Part shown: positions 8,130 to 15,230 of the stretch, one piece after another
Layout of the letters: each line of letters opens with the position of its first letter
How positions within the stretch are numbered: position 1 is the stretch's first letter
NCBI GenBank assembly: GCA_964624165.1
Contig: CAZUWG010000005.1
Location: 1 to 27,077 of the forward strand
DNA length: 27,077 nucleotides
Reading direction: 5' to 3'
Origin: OLB19 sp964624165
Lineage (GTDB): Bacteria; Patescibacteriota; Minisyncoccia; Phycocordibacterales; UBA918
The notes under the pieces: generated by a model
Told to the model about the DNA's origin: nothing
The model's database searches: none
The model's input: the letters and a program-made list of their open reading frames with translations, nothing else
Position numbers and translations under genes: made by a program

Positions 8130-9530
8130 ATGACAGATAAAAACGAAAAAACGATGGAGAAAATTGTCGCACTCGCCAAGCGCCGCGGCTTTGTATTTCC
8201 AGGGAGTGAGATTTACGGGGGTCAAGCGGGAGTCTATGATTATGGTCCTCATGGCGTTGAGCTTTTAAATAACCTAAAAAAGGCCTGGTGGAAAGCCAAT
8301 GTCTATGACAAAGAAAATGTCTACGGTGTTGACTCTGGCATGTTTAAGCACCCGCGTGTCTGGGATGCGAGTGGTCACACATCAGGATTCTCTGACCCAT
8401 TGGCTGACTGTCGCGAATGTAATACCCGAATCCGAGTAGACAAAGAGCTGGAGCGAGTTGGTGTGACTGCCGACGAGAAAATGTCCGAAGATGAAATCAA
8501 CCAGTTGTTTGATGCGAATCGTGAAAAGATCGCTTGTCCAAAGTGTGGTCAGAAAAACTTCACCCCAGCGCGAGCATTTAACTTGCTGGTAAAATCTAAC
8601 CTCGGTGACTTTACGTCAGAAGGAGGGGAGCCAGTATATCTGCCAGGAGAAGCCTGTCAGGGAATTTATTTAAACTACAAAAATGTAGTCGACACGATGG
8701 CGCCAAAGCTACCATTCGCAATGGCTCAGATTGGTAAGGCGTTTCGAAATGAAATTTCACCCCGTAACTGGCTATTTCGCACTCGTGAGTTTGAACAAGC
8801 GGATACGCAAACATTTGTAAAACCACACGAAAACAAAGAGGTGTTTGAGCAAATCAAACAAGAACGAATGGATTGGTACGTATTAATTGGCATCAATCCA
8901 GAGAACCTCCGCTTTAAGCAGCATGACAACCTCGTGTTTTACGCATCTGATGCCTGGGATATCGAATACAACTACCCAAGCCTTGGCTGGGATGAGTTAG
9001 AAGGAATTCATGATCGAACTGATTATGACCTCAAACAGCATATGGAATTCTCTGGCACTGACTTGAGATATCTCGACCCAGAAACAAATGAGCGCTACAT
9101 TCCATGGATTCTTGAAACTTCAGTCGGACTGGGGCGAATGTTTGCGGCTGTAATGGCTGATGCGTATCTTGAAGAAGAACTAGAAGATGGTAAAACCCGC
9201 ACAGTATTGAAGTTACATCCTGATCTGGCACCATACCGCGTGGCTGTCTCGCCGCTGCTAAAAAATAAGCCAGAACTCGTCGCTAAAGCGCGTGAGGTAT
9301 ATACAATGTTGAAAAAAGAGTTTGGAAATGTAGCGTGGGATGATAATGGTAACGTAGGCAAGCGCTACCGTCGACAAGATGAGATTGGAACCCCGTATTG
9401 TGTGGTGATTGATTTTGAAACCCTAGGTCAAGAGGTACCGGAGTTGGCCGATACCGTCACCGTGCGTAATCGAGACACGGGAGAGCAAAAGCGTGTCGCG
9501 ATTGCTGAGTTGGCGACGTACTTAAAGTAA
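8130..9530 (+). CDS. glyS: Glycyl-tRNA synthetase, single-chain class II type
   Basis: Charges tRNA-Gly; 466 residues of the alpha-2 (eukaryote/archaea/Gram-positive) type, not the alpha2-beta2 type. Visible: KRRGFVFPGSEIYGG at the start, GVYDYGPHG, motif 2 FRNEISPR, motif 3 ETSVGLGRMFAA, and a C-terminal anticodon-binding domain (APYRVAVSPL ... GKRYRRQDEIGTPYCV). Two Cys pairs (CREC, CPKC) flank an inserted helical segment and suggest a zinc ribbon. A second in-frame ATG at 8154 (MEKIVALAKRRGF) is where many family members begin; either could be used, and no Shine-Dalgarno decides between them. Confidence 0.95.
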   Translation: MTDKNEKTMEKIVALAKRRGFVFPGSEIYGGQAGVYDYGPHGVELLNNLKKAWWKANVYDKENVYGVDSGMFKHPRVWDASGHTSGFSDPLADCRECNTRIRVDKELERVGVTADEKMSEDEINQLFDANREKIACPKCGQKNFTPARAFNLLVKSNLGDFTSEGGEPVYLPGEACQGIYLNYKNVVDTMAPKLPFAMAQIGKAFRNEISPRNWLFRTREFEQADTQTFVKPHENKEVFEQIKQERMDWYVLIGINPENLRFKQHDNLVFYASDAWDIEYNYPSLGWDELEGIHDRTDYDLKQHMEFSGTDLRYLDPETNERYIPWILETSVGLGRMFAAVMADAYLEEELEDGKTRTVLKLHPDLAPYRVAVSPLLKNKPELVAKAREVYTMLKKEFGNVAWDDNGNVGKRYRRQDEIGTPYCVVIDFETLGQEVPELADTVTVRNRDTGEQKRVAIAELATYLK

Positions 9531-9580
9531 ATAAGCTTAAGAACAAGCGCTGTTCTAGCTCTTCCCATATCCCACCCCTA

Positions 9581-9598
9581 TGGTAGAGTAATTTTATT
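9581..9598 (+). promoter_or_regulatory. Probable extended -10 promoter of metG
   Basis: TGG-TAGAGT (9581-9589) ends nine bases before the metG ATG, predicting a leader of at most two or three bases. A small hairpin (AGAACA / TGTTCT, about 9540-9556) after glyS lacks a T run. Confidence 0.45.
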
Positions 9599-11026
9599 AT
9601 GTCAAAAAAATCAGCGCGCTACATCACAACTACCTTGCCGTATGTCAATGCCGCTCCTCATGTTGGTTTTGCACTTGAGCTTATCGAGGCTGATACGCTC
9701 GCGCGTTACTGGCGCTTGTTGGGGCATGAGGTGTTTTTTAACACCGGGACTGACGAACACGGACAAAAGATAGCAGAGAAAGCTGACGCTGAAGGCATGG
9801 ATCGCCAAGCTTATGTTGACCACTATGCGGCTCAATTTGATGATTTGAAATCCGCTCTCAATCTGTCTTATGATCGTTTTATCCGCACCACCAGCTCTGA
9901 GCATGTCCGTGCCGCGCAGGAGCTTTGGCGTCGCTGTGACCAAAACGGGTACATTGATAAAAAACTCTACAAAGGTCTTTACTGTGTCGGAGATGAGATG
10001 TTTTTGCGTGCAAACGATCTTGTGAATGGCCGTTGTCCCAACCATCCAAATGTCGACCCAATAGAAATTGAAGAGGAAAACTACTACTTCAAGCTTTCGG
10101 CTTTCAAAGACTATCTGGTCGAACATTTAAGTCAGCCTTCTTCTGTAACGCCAGACTGGCAAAGAAAATGGGCGCTCGAATTTGTAGAGGCGGATCTTGG
10201 GGACCTGTCAATCTCACGACCAAGCAGTCGGATAGACTGGGGCATTCCCGTGCCTGACGATGAAGCACATGTCATGTACGTATGGTTTGATGCGCTCACC
10301 AACTATATCTCGACATTAGGCTGGCCAGAAGAAGACGGCCATTACAAAATCTTTTGGGAAGATGGCGAGACTTACCAGATGGCCGGCAAAGATCAAGTAC
10401 GTTTCCAGTCGATTATCTGGCAGGCTATGCTAAAGGCGGCCAATCTCCCAGCGACTGACACCGTGCATTATCATGGCTTTATCAATTCAAATGGACAAAA
10501 AATGAGTAAGAGTCTTGGTAACGTCATTTCGCCGTTTGAGATGGTAGACAAATACGGCACTGATGCTACGCGATATATTCTACTTCGACACGTGCACCCA
10601 ACAGATGATTCAGATATTACCTGGGAAAAAATGGATGAGTGGTATACTGCCAATCTTGTAAATGGCTTAGGTAACCTGGTGGCGCGCGTAATGAAAATGT
10701 CTGAAACCCACCTTGAAGTGGAAGACTTTGAGCCGCTTGAGGTAGCGACGCTCGATGCGCCAGATATGCTTAATTTTCAGCAGGCAATGGATCACATCTG
10801 GTCGTTGATACAGGCGGCAGATGAAAAGATTACAGAGACTGAGCCGTTTAAGCTTATTAAGACTGATCCGGAAGCGGCAAAAGTAATTTTGCGCGAGCTT
10901 CGCGCTGAGGTGTTGCATATCGGTCGACTCCTCTTACCAGCCATGCCAGACACGAGTGCACAAATCCGCACCGCTGTCCGAGCCAATCAAAAACCCGATA
11001 ATTTATTTGCCCGGCTTGCAGTATAA
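9599..11026 (+). CDS. metG: Methionyl-tRNA synthetase, short form
   Basis: Charges initiator and elongator tRNA-Met. The class I core starts TTLPYVNAAPHVGFALE; the HIGH motif is HVGF (21-24), so the second histidine is replaced by Phe. KMSKS is exact (301-305, GQKMSKSLGN). WFDALTNYIS and GKDQVRFQSIIW are standard MetRS phrases. The zinc region is reduced (YCVGDEMFL ... GRCPNHP, few Cys). At 475 residues it ends after the helical anticodon-binding domain and lacks the C-terminal EMAP/Trbp111-like tRNA-binding domain. tatD follows after two bases, so they form an operon, a pairing common in bacteria. Confidence 0.95.
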   Translation: MSKKSARYITTTLPYVNAAPHVGFALELIEADTLARYWRLLGHEVFFNTGTDEHGQKIAEKADAEGMDRQAYVDHYAAQFDDLKSALNLSYDRFIRTTSSEHVRAAQELWRRCDQNGYIDKKLYKGLYCVGDEMFLRANDLVNGRCPNHPNVDPIEIEEENYYFKLSAFKDYLVEHLSQPSSVTPDWQRKWALEFVEADLGDLSISRPSSRIDWGIPVPDDEAHVMYVWFDALTNYISTLGWPEEDGHYKIFWEDGETYQMAGKDQVRFQSIIWQAMLKAANLPATDTVHYHGFINSNGQKMSKSLGNVISPFEMVDKYGTDATRYILLRHVHPTDDSDITWEKMDEWYTANLVNGLGNLVARVMKMSETHLEVEDFEPLEVATLDAPDMLNFQQAMDHIWSLIQAADEKITETEPFKLIKTDPEAAKVILRELRAEVLHIGRLLLPAMPDTSAQIRTAVRANQKPDNLFARLAV

Positions 11027-11028
11027 CT

Positions 11029-11853
11029 ATGCGCTACATTGATACACATGCACACGTAAACCTCGCCCAGTTTGCTGATGATCTTGAAGCAGTCATGGCG
11101 AAGTGCGAAAAAGCAGAAGTGGGAATGATCAATATCGGTACTCACAAAGCCACGTCAGAGAAAGCGGTGGCGCTCTCAAGCAAGTATCATCACGCCTTTG
11201 CGATAGTGGGGGTACATCCCTGCAATGTGGTGACGGCTGATCCGGACGATCCAGAGCCTGTAGTGGAGGAGGTGTTTGATTATGATTTTTATAAAGCCCT
11301 CGCAATCCATGAGCGAGTGGTGGGGATAGGTGAATGTGGGTTTGATTATTTTCATAATAGTGACGACACGTATGAAAAGCAGCGTGAAGTTTTTTTAGCG
11401 CAGATTGCGCTCGCCAATGAGGTGGGGAAGCCGCTGATGTTGCATTTGCGTAATGGTAAGGCGGGCGGCGGCTGCGCCGCCGCCCGTGACGCATACGACG
11501 ATGCGCTCTCACTCCTTCTGTCGCAGGCAAAGGTGCCGATGAATGCGCACTTTTATGCCGGCACGGTTGAACAGGCAAAGCAATTTTTTGATCTCGGCGG
11601 CACCATCTCCTTTACCGGAGTGATCACCTTTGCGCGTCAGCATTATGAGGAGGTGGTGGCCTACACGCCGCTCGATCGGCTTCATGCCGAAACGGATTGT
11701 CCATATGTCGCGCCGACACCCTATCGAGGACAGCGCGCCGAGCCGTGGATGGTCAAGGAGGTGGTGCGTACGATTGCTGATATTAAAAAACTGGATGAAG
11801 AAGTGGTCCGTGAAGCACTATACGAAAATGCGGTGCGTCTATACAAGCTATAA
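11029..11853 (+). CDS. tatD: TatD-family metal-dependent hydrolase (3'-5' DNase family)
   Basis: TIM-barrel amidohydrolase relative; family members have metal-dependent exonuclease activity on DNA/RNA. Metal ligands are all visible: THAHVN (His7, His9), GIGECGFDYF (Glu), LHLR (His), NAHFYAG (His) and AETDCPY (Asp). The 274-residue length is slightly above usual because of an Ala/Gly/Cys-rich stretch (AGGGCAAAR, residues 145-153) between LHLR and DAYDDAL; this stretch is encoded by a GC palindrome. ATG is two bases after the metG stop. Ends before a strong bidirectional hairpin shared with the convergent vanY-like gene. Confidence 0.9.
   Translation: MRYIDTHAHVNLAQFADDLEAVMAKCEKAEVGMINIGTHKATSEKAVALSSKYHHAFAIVGVHPCNVVTADPDDPEPVVEEVFDYDFYKALAIHERVVGIGECGFDYFHNSDDTYEKQREVFLAQIALANEVGKPLMLHLRNGKAGGGCAAARDAYDDALSLLLSQAKVPMNAHFYAGTVEQAKQFFDLGGTISFTGVITFARQHYEEVVAYTPLDRLHAETDCPYVAPTPYRGQRAEPWMVKEVVRTIADIKKLDEEVVREALYENAVRLYKL
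11461..11487. repeat. 27-base palindrome inside tatD, loop TGC (GCA on the other strand)
   Basis: GGGCGGCGGC pairs with GCCGCCGCCC, extended by a C-G pair and a terminal G-T, around TGC. It coincides exactly with nine codons (AGGGCAAAR) at a position where TatD relatives usually have a shorter loop. Confidence 0.85.
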
Positions 11854-11896
11854 ATACTTACTAGTATCAATTTAAAGCAGAATAAAGGAAGGTTTT

Positions 11897-11944
11897 ATGG
11901 GCGAAGCAAAGCGGCGCATTCTCACGAATGCGCCGCTTTGTTTT
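11897..11944 (+). other. Shine-Dalgarno-led ORF start MGEAKRR running into a hairpin
   Basis: AAAGGAAGG (11884-11892) precedes an ATG at 11897 whose first codons read MGEAKRRILTNAPLCF. MGEAKRR is a start I have seen on unrelated small bacterial proteins. The frame stays open to 12208, but from 11943 on it is antisense to the vanY-like gene, and the terminator hairpin begins at its fourth codon. It may be the remains of a gene, or a chance start. Confidence 0.25.
11907..11944. terminator. Bidirectional terminator between tatD and the vanY-like gene
   Basis: Perfect 15-bp stem CAAAGCGGCGCATTC (11907-11921) / 11926-11940 with loop TCAC; TTTT follows on the + strand. Placed between two convergent genes, immediately after the vanY-like stop on the - strand. 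Confidence 0.75.
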
Positions 11945-12821
11945 AATCAAACACCTCAAGAAGGTATTCGTCGATGCGGCGTTGCTCCCAGTCGTAAAAG
12001 TTGGCGTTGGCGCGCTTTAAGTCTCTTGCTAAATCTTCACCCACAAAACGCCAGTGCCACGGCTCATAGATGTAAAATGTATTGCCTTTTGGATATGAAA
12101 GGACAAAACCGTATTTGTAAGCATTCTCTTGAAGCCAGCGGAAAGCGCGGGTTTTTTCAAATGAGGTGTAAAGTCCATTGGTGGCCGTGTCTGAGAAGTC
12201 GACCGTAGTACCGAGCTGATGCTCGGAGAAGCCTTGGTCGGCTGAGAAGGTATTAGCACCTGAGCCATAAGTTAAGGTATATTGACCTTTAAGCTCCGAC
12301 TGAAGATCAAAGGAGCGGTATGCTGATACAATCTTTAAGTCTATACCATCATCTTCAGCTTCTTCGAGCATCTCTTCCAGGAAAGGGAGTGCTTGATCAA
12401 CAAAAAACTGCGTTTGACGGCCAGCCAATATATAGCGACTGTCAATTTCGCGCAGGCGCTTGGGGCTATAGTTTTCGTTAAGGAAGTTTGCTTTTGAATA
12501 TTTTTTTAACACTTCTTCGTCTATAGTGGCGAGTTTGGCAAGCTTTTTGGCGGTTTCGATTGCGTCACCGTATTCGTCGACGTAATCATCATAGTCATCT
12601 TTAAGGTCATCGTAGTCATCCTTGAGGTCAATATAAGCCTCACCTAGATTTTCTAGAGCAAGAGTGGTGCTGGCGAGGGTGGCTTTTGTTTGTTGTTCTC
12701 GCTGCTTTGTAATGTCTAGCACCACTTCAAGATTTGTGCGCTCTTGGTACAAGAAGCCGTTACCGGCAAGTGCAGCTACCAGTAAAAGTGCTAGGCCCCA
12801 AAGCACATAAGTGGTTTTCAT
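11943..12821 (-). CDS. VanY-like D-alanyl-D-alanine carboxypeptidase, membrane-anchored with coiled coil
   Basis: Peptidase family M15B, trimming the terminal D-Ala of peptidoglycan stems outside the membrane. With the start at 12821 the protein has 292 residues: signal-anchor helix 5-24 (YVLWGLALLLVAALAGNGFL), an extended coiled coil about 28-110 with the acidic repeat DLKDDYDDLKDDYDDY (66-80), and the catalytic domain 125-292. The zinc and catalytic residues are in place: SAYRS (166-170), SEHQLGTTVD (Ser199, His201, Asp208) and EPWHWR (Glu253, His256, Arg258). A longer frame upstream exists, but TATAAT on the - strand (12834-12829) lies eight bases before this ATG, so a leaderless start here is preferred; ATG at 12830 is inside the -10 box. 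The coiled coil probably holds the enzyme away from the membrane. Confidence 0.88.
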   Translation of the reverse strand: MKTTYVLWGLALLLVAALAGNGFLYQERTNLEVVLDITKQREQQTKATLASTTLALENLGEAYIDLKDDYDDLKDDYDDYVDEYGDAIETAKKLAKLATIDEEVLKKYSKANFLNENYSPKRLREIDSRYILAGRQTQFFVDQALPFLEEMLEEAEDDGIDLKIVSAYRSFDLQSELKGQYTLTYGSGANTFSADQGFSEHQLGTTVDFSDTATNGLYTSFEKTRAFRWLQENAYKYGFVLSYPKGNTFYIYEPWHWRFVGEDLARDLKRANANFYDWEQRRIDEYLLEVFD

Positions 12822-12828
12822 GAGGCTC

Positions 12829-12837
12829 ATTATAGCA
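12829..12837 (-). promoter_or_regulatory. Extended -10 promoter of the vanY-like gene
   Basis: TGC-TATAAT on the - strand, a perfect extended -10, eight bases before the chosen ATG at 12821; predicts a leaderless transcript. Confidence 0.6.
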
Positions 12838-12854
12838 TGGGGTGTGAGGAAGAA

Positions 12855-12899
12855 AGGGCAAGGGAGCGGCAAAGCTTCGCTTTGCCGCTCCCTTGTCCT
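12855..12899. repeat. Long perfect palindrome between divergent promoters, loop TTC
   Basis: 17-bp perfect stem (12859-12875 with 12879-12895) around TTC (GAA on the other strand), extended to 21 bp with one G-T pair. It lies between divergently transcribed genes, so it cannot terminate either, and its right arm contains the likely -35 of the rpsF operon. Confidence 0.8.
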
Positions 12900-12921
12900 G
12901 ATTGTCTTTTCGTGGTATGTT
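12893..12921 (+). promoter_or_regulatory. Promoter of rpsF-ssb-rpsR
   Basis: TTGTCC (12893-12898), 17-base spacer, then TGG-TATGTT with -10 at 12916-12921. Leader of about 25 bases before the ATG at 12953. The -35 sits inside the right arm of the palindrome. Confidence 0.6.
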
Positions 12922-12952
12922 AGAGCCGTTATTAGTAGATAGTTCAATAATA

Positions 12953-13489
12953 ATGACAGAACAAACAATGCCAGCAGCTGAAGCGACTGTAGCGCACGAC
13001 CAAGAGGTCAATAGCTACGAACTCGCTTTCCACATACTTCCAACAGTTGCTGAAGGGGAAGTGTCTACAGTATTTGCAGCCATCAAAAAAGCTTTGACGG
13101 ATGCGGATGCGACACTAGGAAGTGAAGAAGCGCCAGAGCGTTTTGAGCTCTCATACACCATCGAAAAACGAATCGACGACAAGATCCGTCGCTTTGACAG
13201 TGCGTATTTCGGATGGGTACGTTTTACCCTTGCCCCTGGTGCGGTGCAAGAAGTCACGAAAGAAATCGACAGTTTCCCAGAAACGCTTCGTACGTTACTG
13301 ATTAAGCTCACAAAAGCTGAAGAAGAAACACCATTTTTCTTCCATGAAGCTCTACAAAAAGACAAGAAAGTAGTAGAGATTAGCGAAGAAGAACTTGCCT
13401 CAATTGCGAAAGAAGCTGCCGAAGAGAAGAATGAAGAGGGTGCGGAAGATACTGAGTCTGCTACAATAAAAGACGAAGAAAAAGCCTAA
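12953..13489 (+). CDS. rpsF: Ribosomal protein bS6 with long acidic C-terminal tail
   Basis: Small-subunit protein that pairs with bS18 on 16S rRNA. The core (YELAFHILPTVAEGEVSTVF ..., about residues 20-125) has the bS6 beta-alpha-beta pattern, and the order rpsF-ssb-rpsR is the classic operon, which secures the call although sequence similarity is modest. Start chosen at ATG 12953 (178 residues); an open frame continues upstream to 12902, but that part contains the promoter. The C-terminal 50 residues are highly acidic (EEELASIAKEAAEEKNEEG) and go beyond the usual 95-135-residue family size. Confidence 0.85.
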   Translation: MTEQTMPAAEATVAHDQEVNSYELAFHILPTVAEGEVSTVFAAIKKALTDADATLGSEEAPERFELSYTIEKRIDDKIRRFDSAYFGWVRFTLAPGAVQEVTKEIDSFPETLRTLLIKLTKAEEETPFFFHEALQKDKKVVEISEEELASIAKEAAEEKNEEGAEDTESATIKDEEKA

Positions 13490-13508
13490 TCAACTAACCG
13501 CTCAACAT

Positions 13509-13949
13509 ATGTATATCAACAAAGCAATTCTATTTGGGAACCTTACTCGCGAGCCAGAACTAAAGTCGCTACCAAGTGGTACGCAAGTGTGTAGTTTTGG
13601 ACTTGCTACCAACCGCATCTACAACGATCGCGATGGCAAGCGACAAGAGCAGACCGAGTACCACAATATAGTAGTCTTTGGTCGTCAGGCCGAGAATTGC
13701 GCCAAGTACCTACATAAAGGAAACGGAGCATATGTTGAAGGACGCCTACAAACCCAATCATGGGAACAAGAGGGAGTAAAAAAGTATCGTACAGAGATTG
13801 TTGCTGATACTGTGCAGTTTGGTCCAAAAGGTGGTAACGGAGGGGGAGATACAGCGCCTGCTGCCGCACAAAAGTCACAAAATGAAGCGGCGCCAAGTAT
13901 GCCGGATTACCCAGAGGAAGAAATCAATCCTGACGATATTCCTTTCTAG
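13509..13949 (+). CDS. ssb: Single-stranded DNA-binding protein
   Basis: OB-fold protein coating single-stranded DNA in replication and repair. Begins MYINKAILFGNLTREPELK, with the family phrases QTEYHNIVVFGRQAENCAKYL and GAYVEGRLQTQSW; residues 1-108 form the OB fold. A Gly/Ala/Gln linker leads to the acidic tip EEINPDDIPF, which docks partner proteins such as RecO and PriA. 146 residues, usual size. Sits between rpsF (19-base gap) and rpsR. No Shine-Dalgarno before the ATG. Confidence 0.97.
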   Translation: MYINKAILFGNLTREPELKSLPSGTQVCSFGLATNRIYNDRDGKRQEQTEYHNIVVFGRQAENCAKYLHKGNGAYVEGRLQTQSWEQEGVKKYRTEIVADTVQFGPKGGNGGGDTAPAAAQKSQNEAAPSMPDYPEEEINPDDIPF

Positions 13950-13988
13950 GTCATAAAAATAACGAGCGCAGCGCTTATATTTTAGGCC

Positions 13989-14029
13989 GATCCGTAAGAT
14001 ATGTGCCGTCAGAGCACATATCGGGGATC
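13989..14029 (+). promoter_or_regulatory. Structured element before rpsR, candidate S6:S18 control site
   Basis: GATATGTGC (13998-14006) pairs with GCACATATC (14014-14022) around loop CGTCAGA, with an outer GATCC (13989-13993) / GGATC (14025-14029) helix. The tip shows CCG at the stem-loop border. S6:S18 complexes are known to bind a hairpin with an exposed CCG in S6-operon leaders; here the element would lie ahead of the S18 gene instead. No T run follows, so it is not a terminator. Confidence 0.4.
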
Positions 14030-14067
14030 TTATACATTTAAAATTACCGTAGTAATTACTTAACAAC

Positions 14068-14262
14068 ATGGAAACTGAATCAAAGACAGTCGCAAAACAT
14101 ATCGACTACAAAAACATCAATAAAATCAAGAGCAACCTCAACCCACACAGCCGTATGCACGGACGTCGCCGCACAAAAATGACGGCCAGTGAGCAGCGAG
14201 ACTTTGCTCAAGCAGTGAAGCGAGCTCGATTTATGGCGTTGGTGCCGTACGTGAGCCACTAG
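14068..14262 (+). CDS. rpsR: Ribosomal protein bS18
   Basis: Small-subunit protein, partner of bS6. 64 residues with the family pattern IDYKNINKIKSNLNPHSRMHGRRRTKMTASEQ in part, then QAVKRARFMALVPYV near the end. Third gene of the operon, 118 bases after ssb, the gap holding a structured element. Where many bacteria have rplI (L9) next, this genome has a terminator and an unrelated small gene, in line with reports that L9 is missing in parts of the CPR. Confidence 0.92.
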   Translation: METESKTVAKHIDYKNINKIKSNLNPHSRMHGRRRTKMTASEQRDFAQAVKRARFMALVPYVSH

Positions 14263-14272
14263 TGAAGGAAGA

Positions 14273-14311
14273 ATAACAAAGGGCGGGAGCTTTGCTCCCG
14301 CCCTTTGTTAT
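14273..14311 (+). terminator. Terminator of rpsF-ssb-rpsR, 18-bp stem, loop TTT
   Basis: Perfect stem 14273-14290 with 14294-14311 around TTT; the GC core is flanked by AACAAA / TTTGTT, so the right arm supplies a short T run. Also a member of the three-base-loop palindrome set. Confidence 0.75.
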
Positions 14312-14323
14312 AGACAGTAATAA

Positions 14324-14352
14324 TGGACTTACAACAAAAAGTATGCTATAAT
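14324..14352 (+). promoter_or_regulatory. Promoter of the 56-codon small gene
   Basis: TGC-TATAAT (14344-14352), a perfect extended -10, with TGGACT at 14324-14329 (4 of 6 -35 bases) at 17-base spacing. Confidence 0.65.
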
Positions 14353-14380
14353 AAAAGTAGGACAGAAAGGAGATCCTGAC

Positions 14381-14551
14381 ATGCGACTCGTGCGGGTGAT
14401 GCTCACAAGCATCCCAATTACCTTTATACTGTACGCCCTCGGGATGGAGTACGCCTACGGAAAGGTGTACTTGGTCTACTTTGCGGTGACTGCGGTCTAT
14501 TTAATCCGTGCCTATGCTTTCACCAGAGAAGAAAGCAATACAGATGATTAG
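14381..14551 (+). CDS. Small membrane protein, 56 codons, unknown
   Basis: Not recognised. It has its own promoter, a strong Shine-Dalgarno (AAAGGAGA, eight bases before the ATG), a TAG stop and its own terminator, so it is very likely a real gene. Two hydrophobic segments are visible: MRLVRVMLTSIPITFILYALG and, after a short MEYAYGK turn, VYLVYFAVTAVYLIRAYAF, ending in an acidic tail (TREESNTDD). This suggests a two-helix hairpin with the tail in the cytoplasm. Placed after rpsR, where L9 often lies, but transcribed separately and not L9-like. Confidence 0.75.
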   Translation: MRLVRVMLTSIPITFILYALGMEYAYGKVYLVYFAVTAVYLIRAYAFTREESNTDD

Positions 14552-14583
14552 AGGGGCGCGGCCATCGGTCGCGCCCTCTGTTT
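14550..14583 (+). terminator. Terminator of the 56-codon gene
   Basis: AGAGGGGCGCGGCC pairs with GGTCGCGCCCTCT (one bulged G) around ATC, followed by GTTTATTTTATTTT. Confidence 0.75.
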
Positions 14584-14623
14584 ATTTTATTTTAAAAAAG
14601 ACGAGAAAAGGCTAGGGGGCGTG

Positions 14624-15199
14624 TTAGGCTTTGGCGACTCGTTCTGAGTACTCACCAAGCTCGGTATTGATAGCGATAGTGTCGCCGGTATTGATAAACA
14701 TCGGTACCATGAGTGTCGCTCCGGTCTCGAGCGTGACCTCTTTCTGGGCGCTGTTACTGGTGTTGCCCTTTACTGCGTCCATAGCCTCAGTTACTTTAAG
14801 CTCAACCTTGATGGGGATTGTGACACCAATAATCTCCTCGTCAAAGACGAGTGCAGAGAGTTCGGCGCTGTTTTTAATATATTTACCTGCGTCACCCACC
14901 AGCTCAGCCGACAAAGGAAAGCGGTCACTCTTATCGCTCGCCGCATGAAACCAAAACCCGTCACCTTTTTTGAAAATAAACACGACATTCTTCTTTTCCA
15001 AATCAGCTTCTTCGATGGTTTCTTTGGCGTGGAAGGTCTGCTCAATGACGCGGCCGTTTTTAAGGTTTTTAATCTTTGTGTTATTGACCGGCTTGCGCAT
15101 TTGTTTACGAAAAACGTGATAGGAAAGCACGAGCCACGGCTCATCATTAAAGATTATAACCTTGCCTGGTTTGATTTCGCTGTATGAAAGAATAGCCAT
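14624..15199 (-). CDS. efp: Elongation factor P
   Basis: Relieves ribosome stalling at polyproline. Three-domain layout at 191 residues: KOW-like domain I (SEIKPGKVIIFNDEPWLVLSY), domain II, and an OB-like domain III ending in TGDTIAINTELGEYSERV. The domain I loop that enters the peptidyl-transferase centre reads FRKQMRKPVNNTKIKNL, not the KPGKG loop with a modifiable Lys of E. coli; this RxQxRKP style is what I associate with Parcubacteria. No modification enzyme is seen here. Promoter at 15231-15259 and a leader of about 25 bases. Confidence 0.93.
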   Translation of the reverse strand: MAILSYSEIKPGKVIIFNDEPWLVLSYHVFRKQMRKPVNNTKIKNLKNGRVIEQTFHAKETIEEADLEKKNVVFIFKKGDGFWFHAASDKSDRFPLSAELVGDAGKYIKNSAELSALVFDEEIIGVTIPIKVELKVTEAMDAVKGNTSNSAQKEVTLETGATLMVPMFINTGDTIAINTELGEYSERVAKA

Positions 15200-15230
15200 A
15201 AAATAGATGCTCGTTTACGTAGTCGCCGCC

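Noticed and set aside
12575..12630. Short tandem DNA repeat in the vanY-like gene as a mobile or CRISPR-like repeat
   Set aside because: It encodes the acidic coiled-coil repeat DLKDDYDD and is explained by the protein.
12902..12952. Upstream extension of rpsF
   Set aside because: It contains the promoter; the bS6 start fits ATG 12953.
12822..12968. Upstream extension of the vanY-like gene to 12968
   Set aside because: This part covers a TATAAT box and the long palindrome, and the signal-anchor fits a start at 12821.
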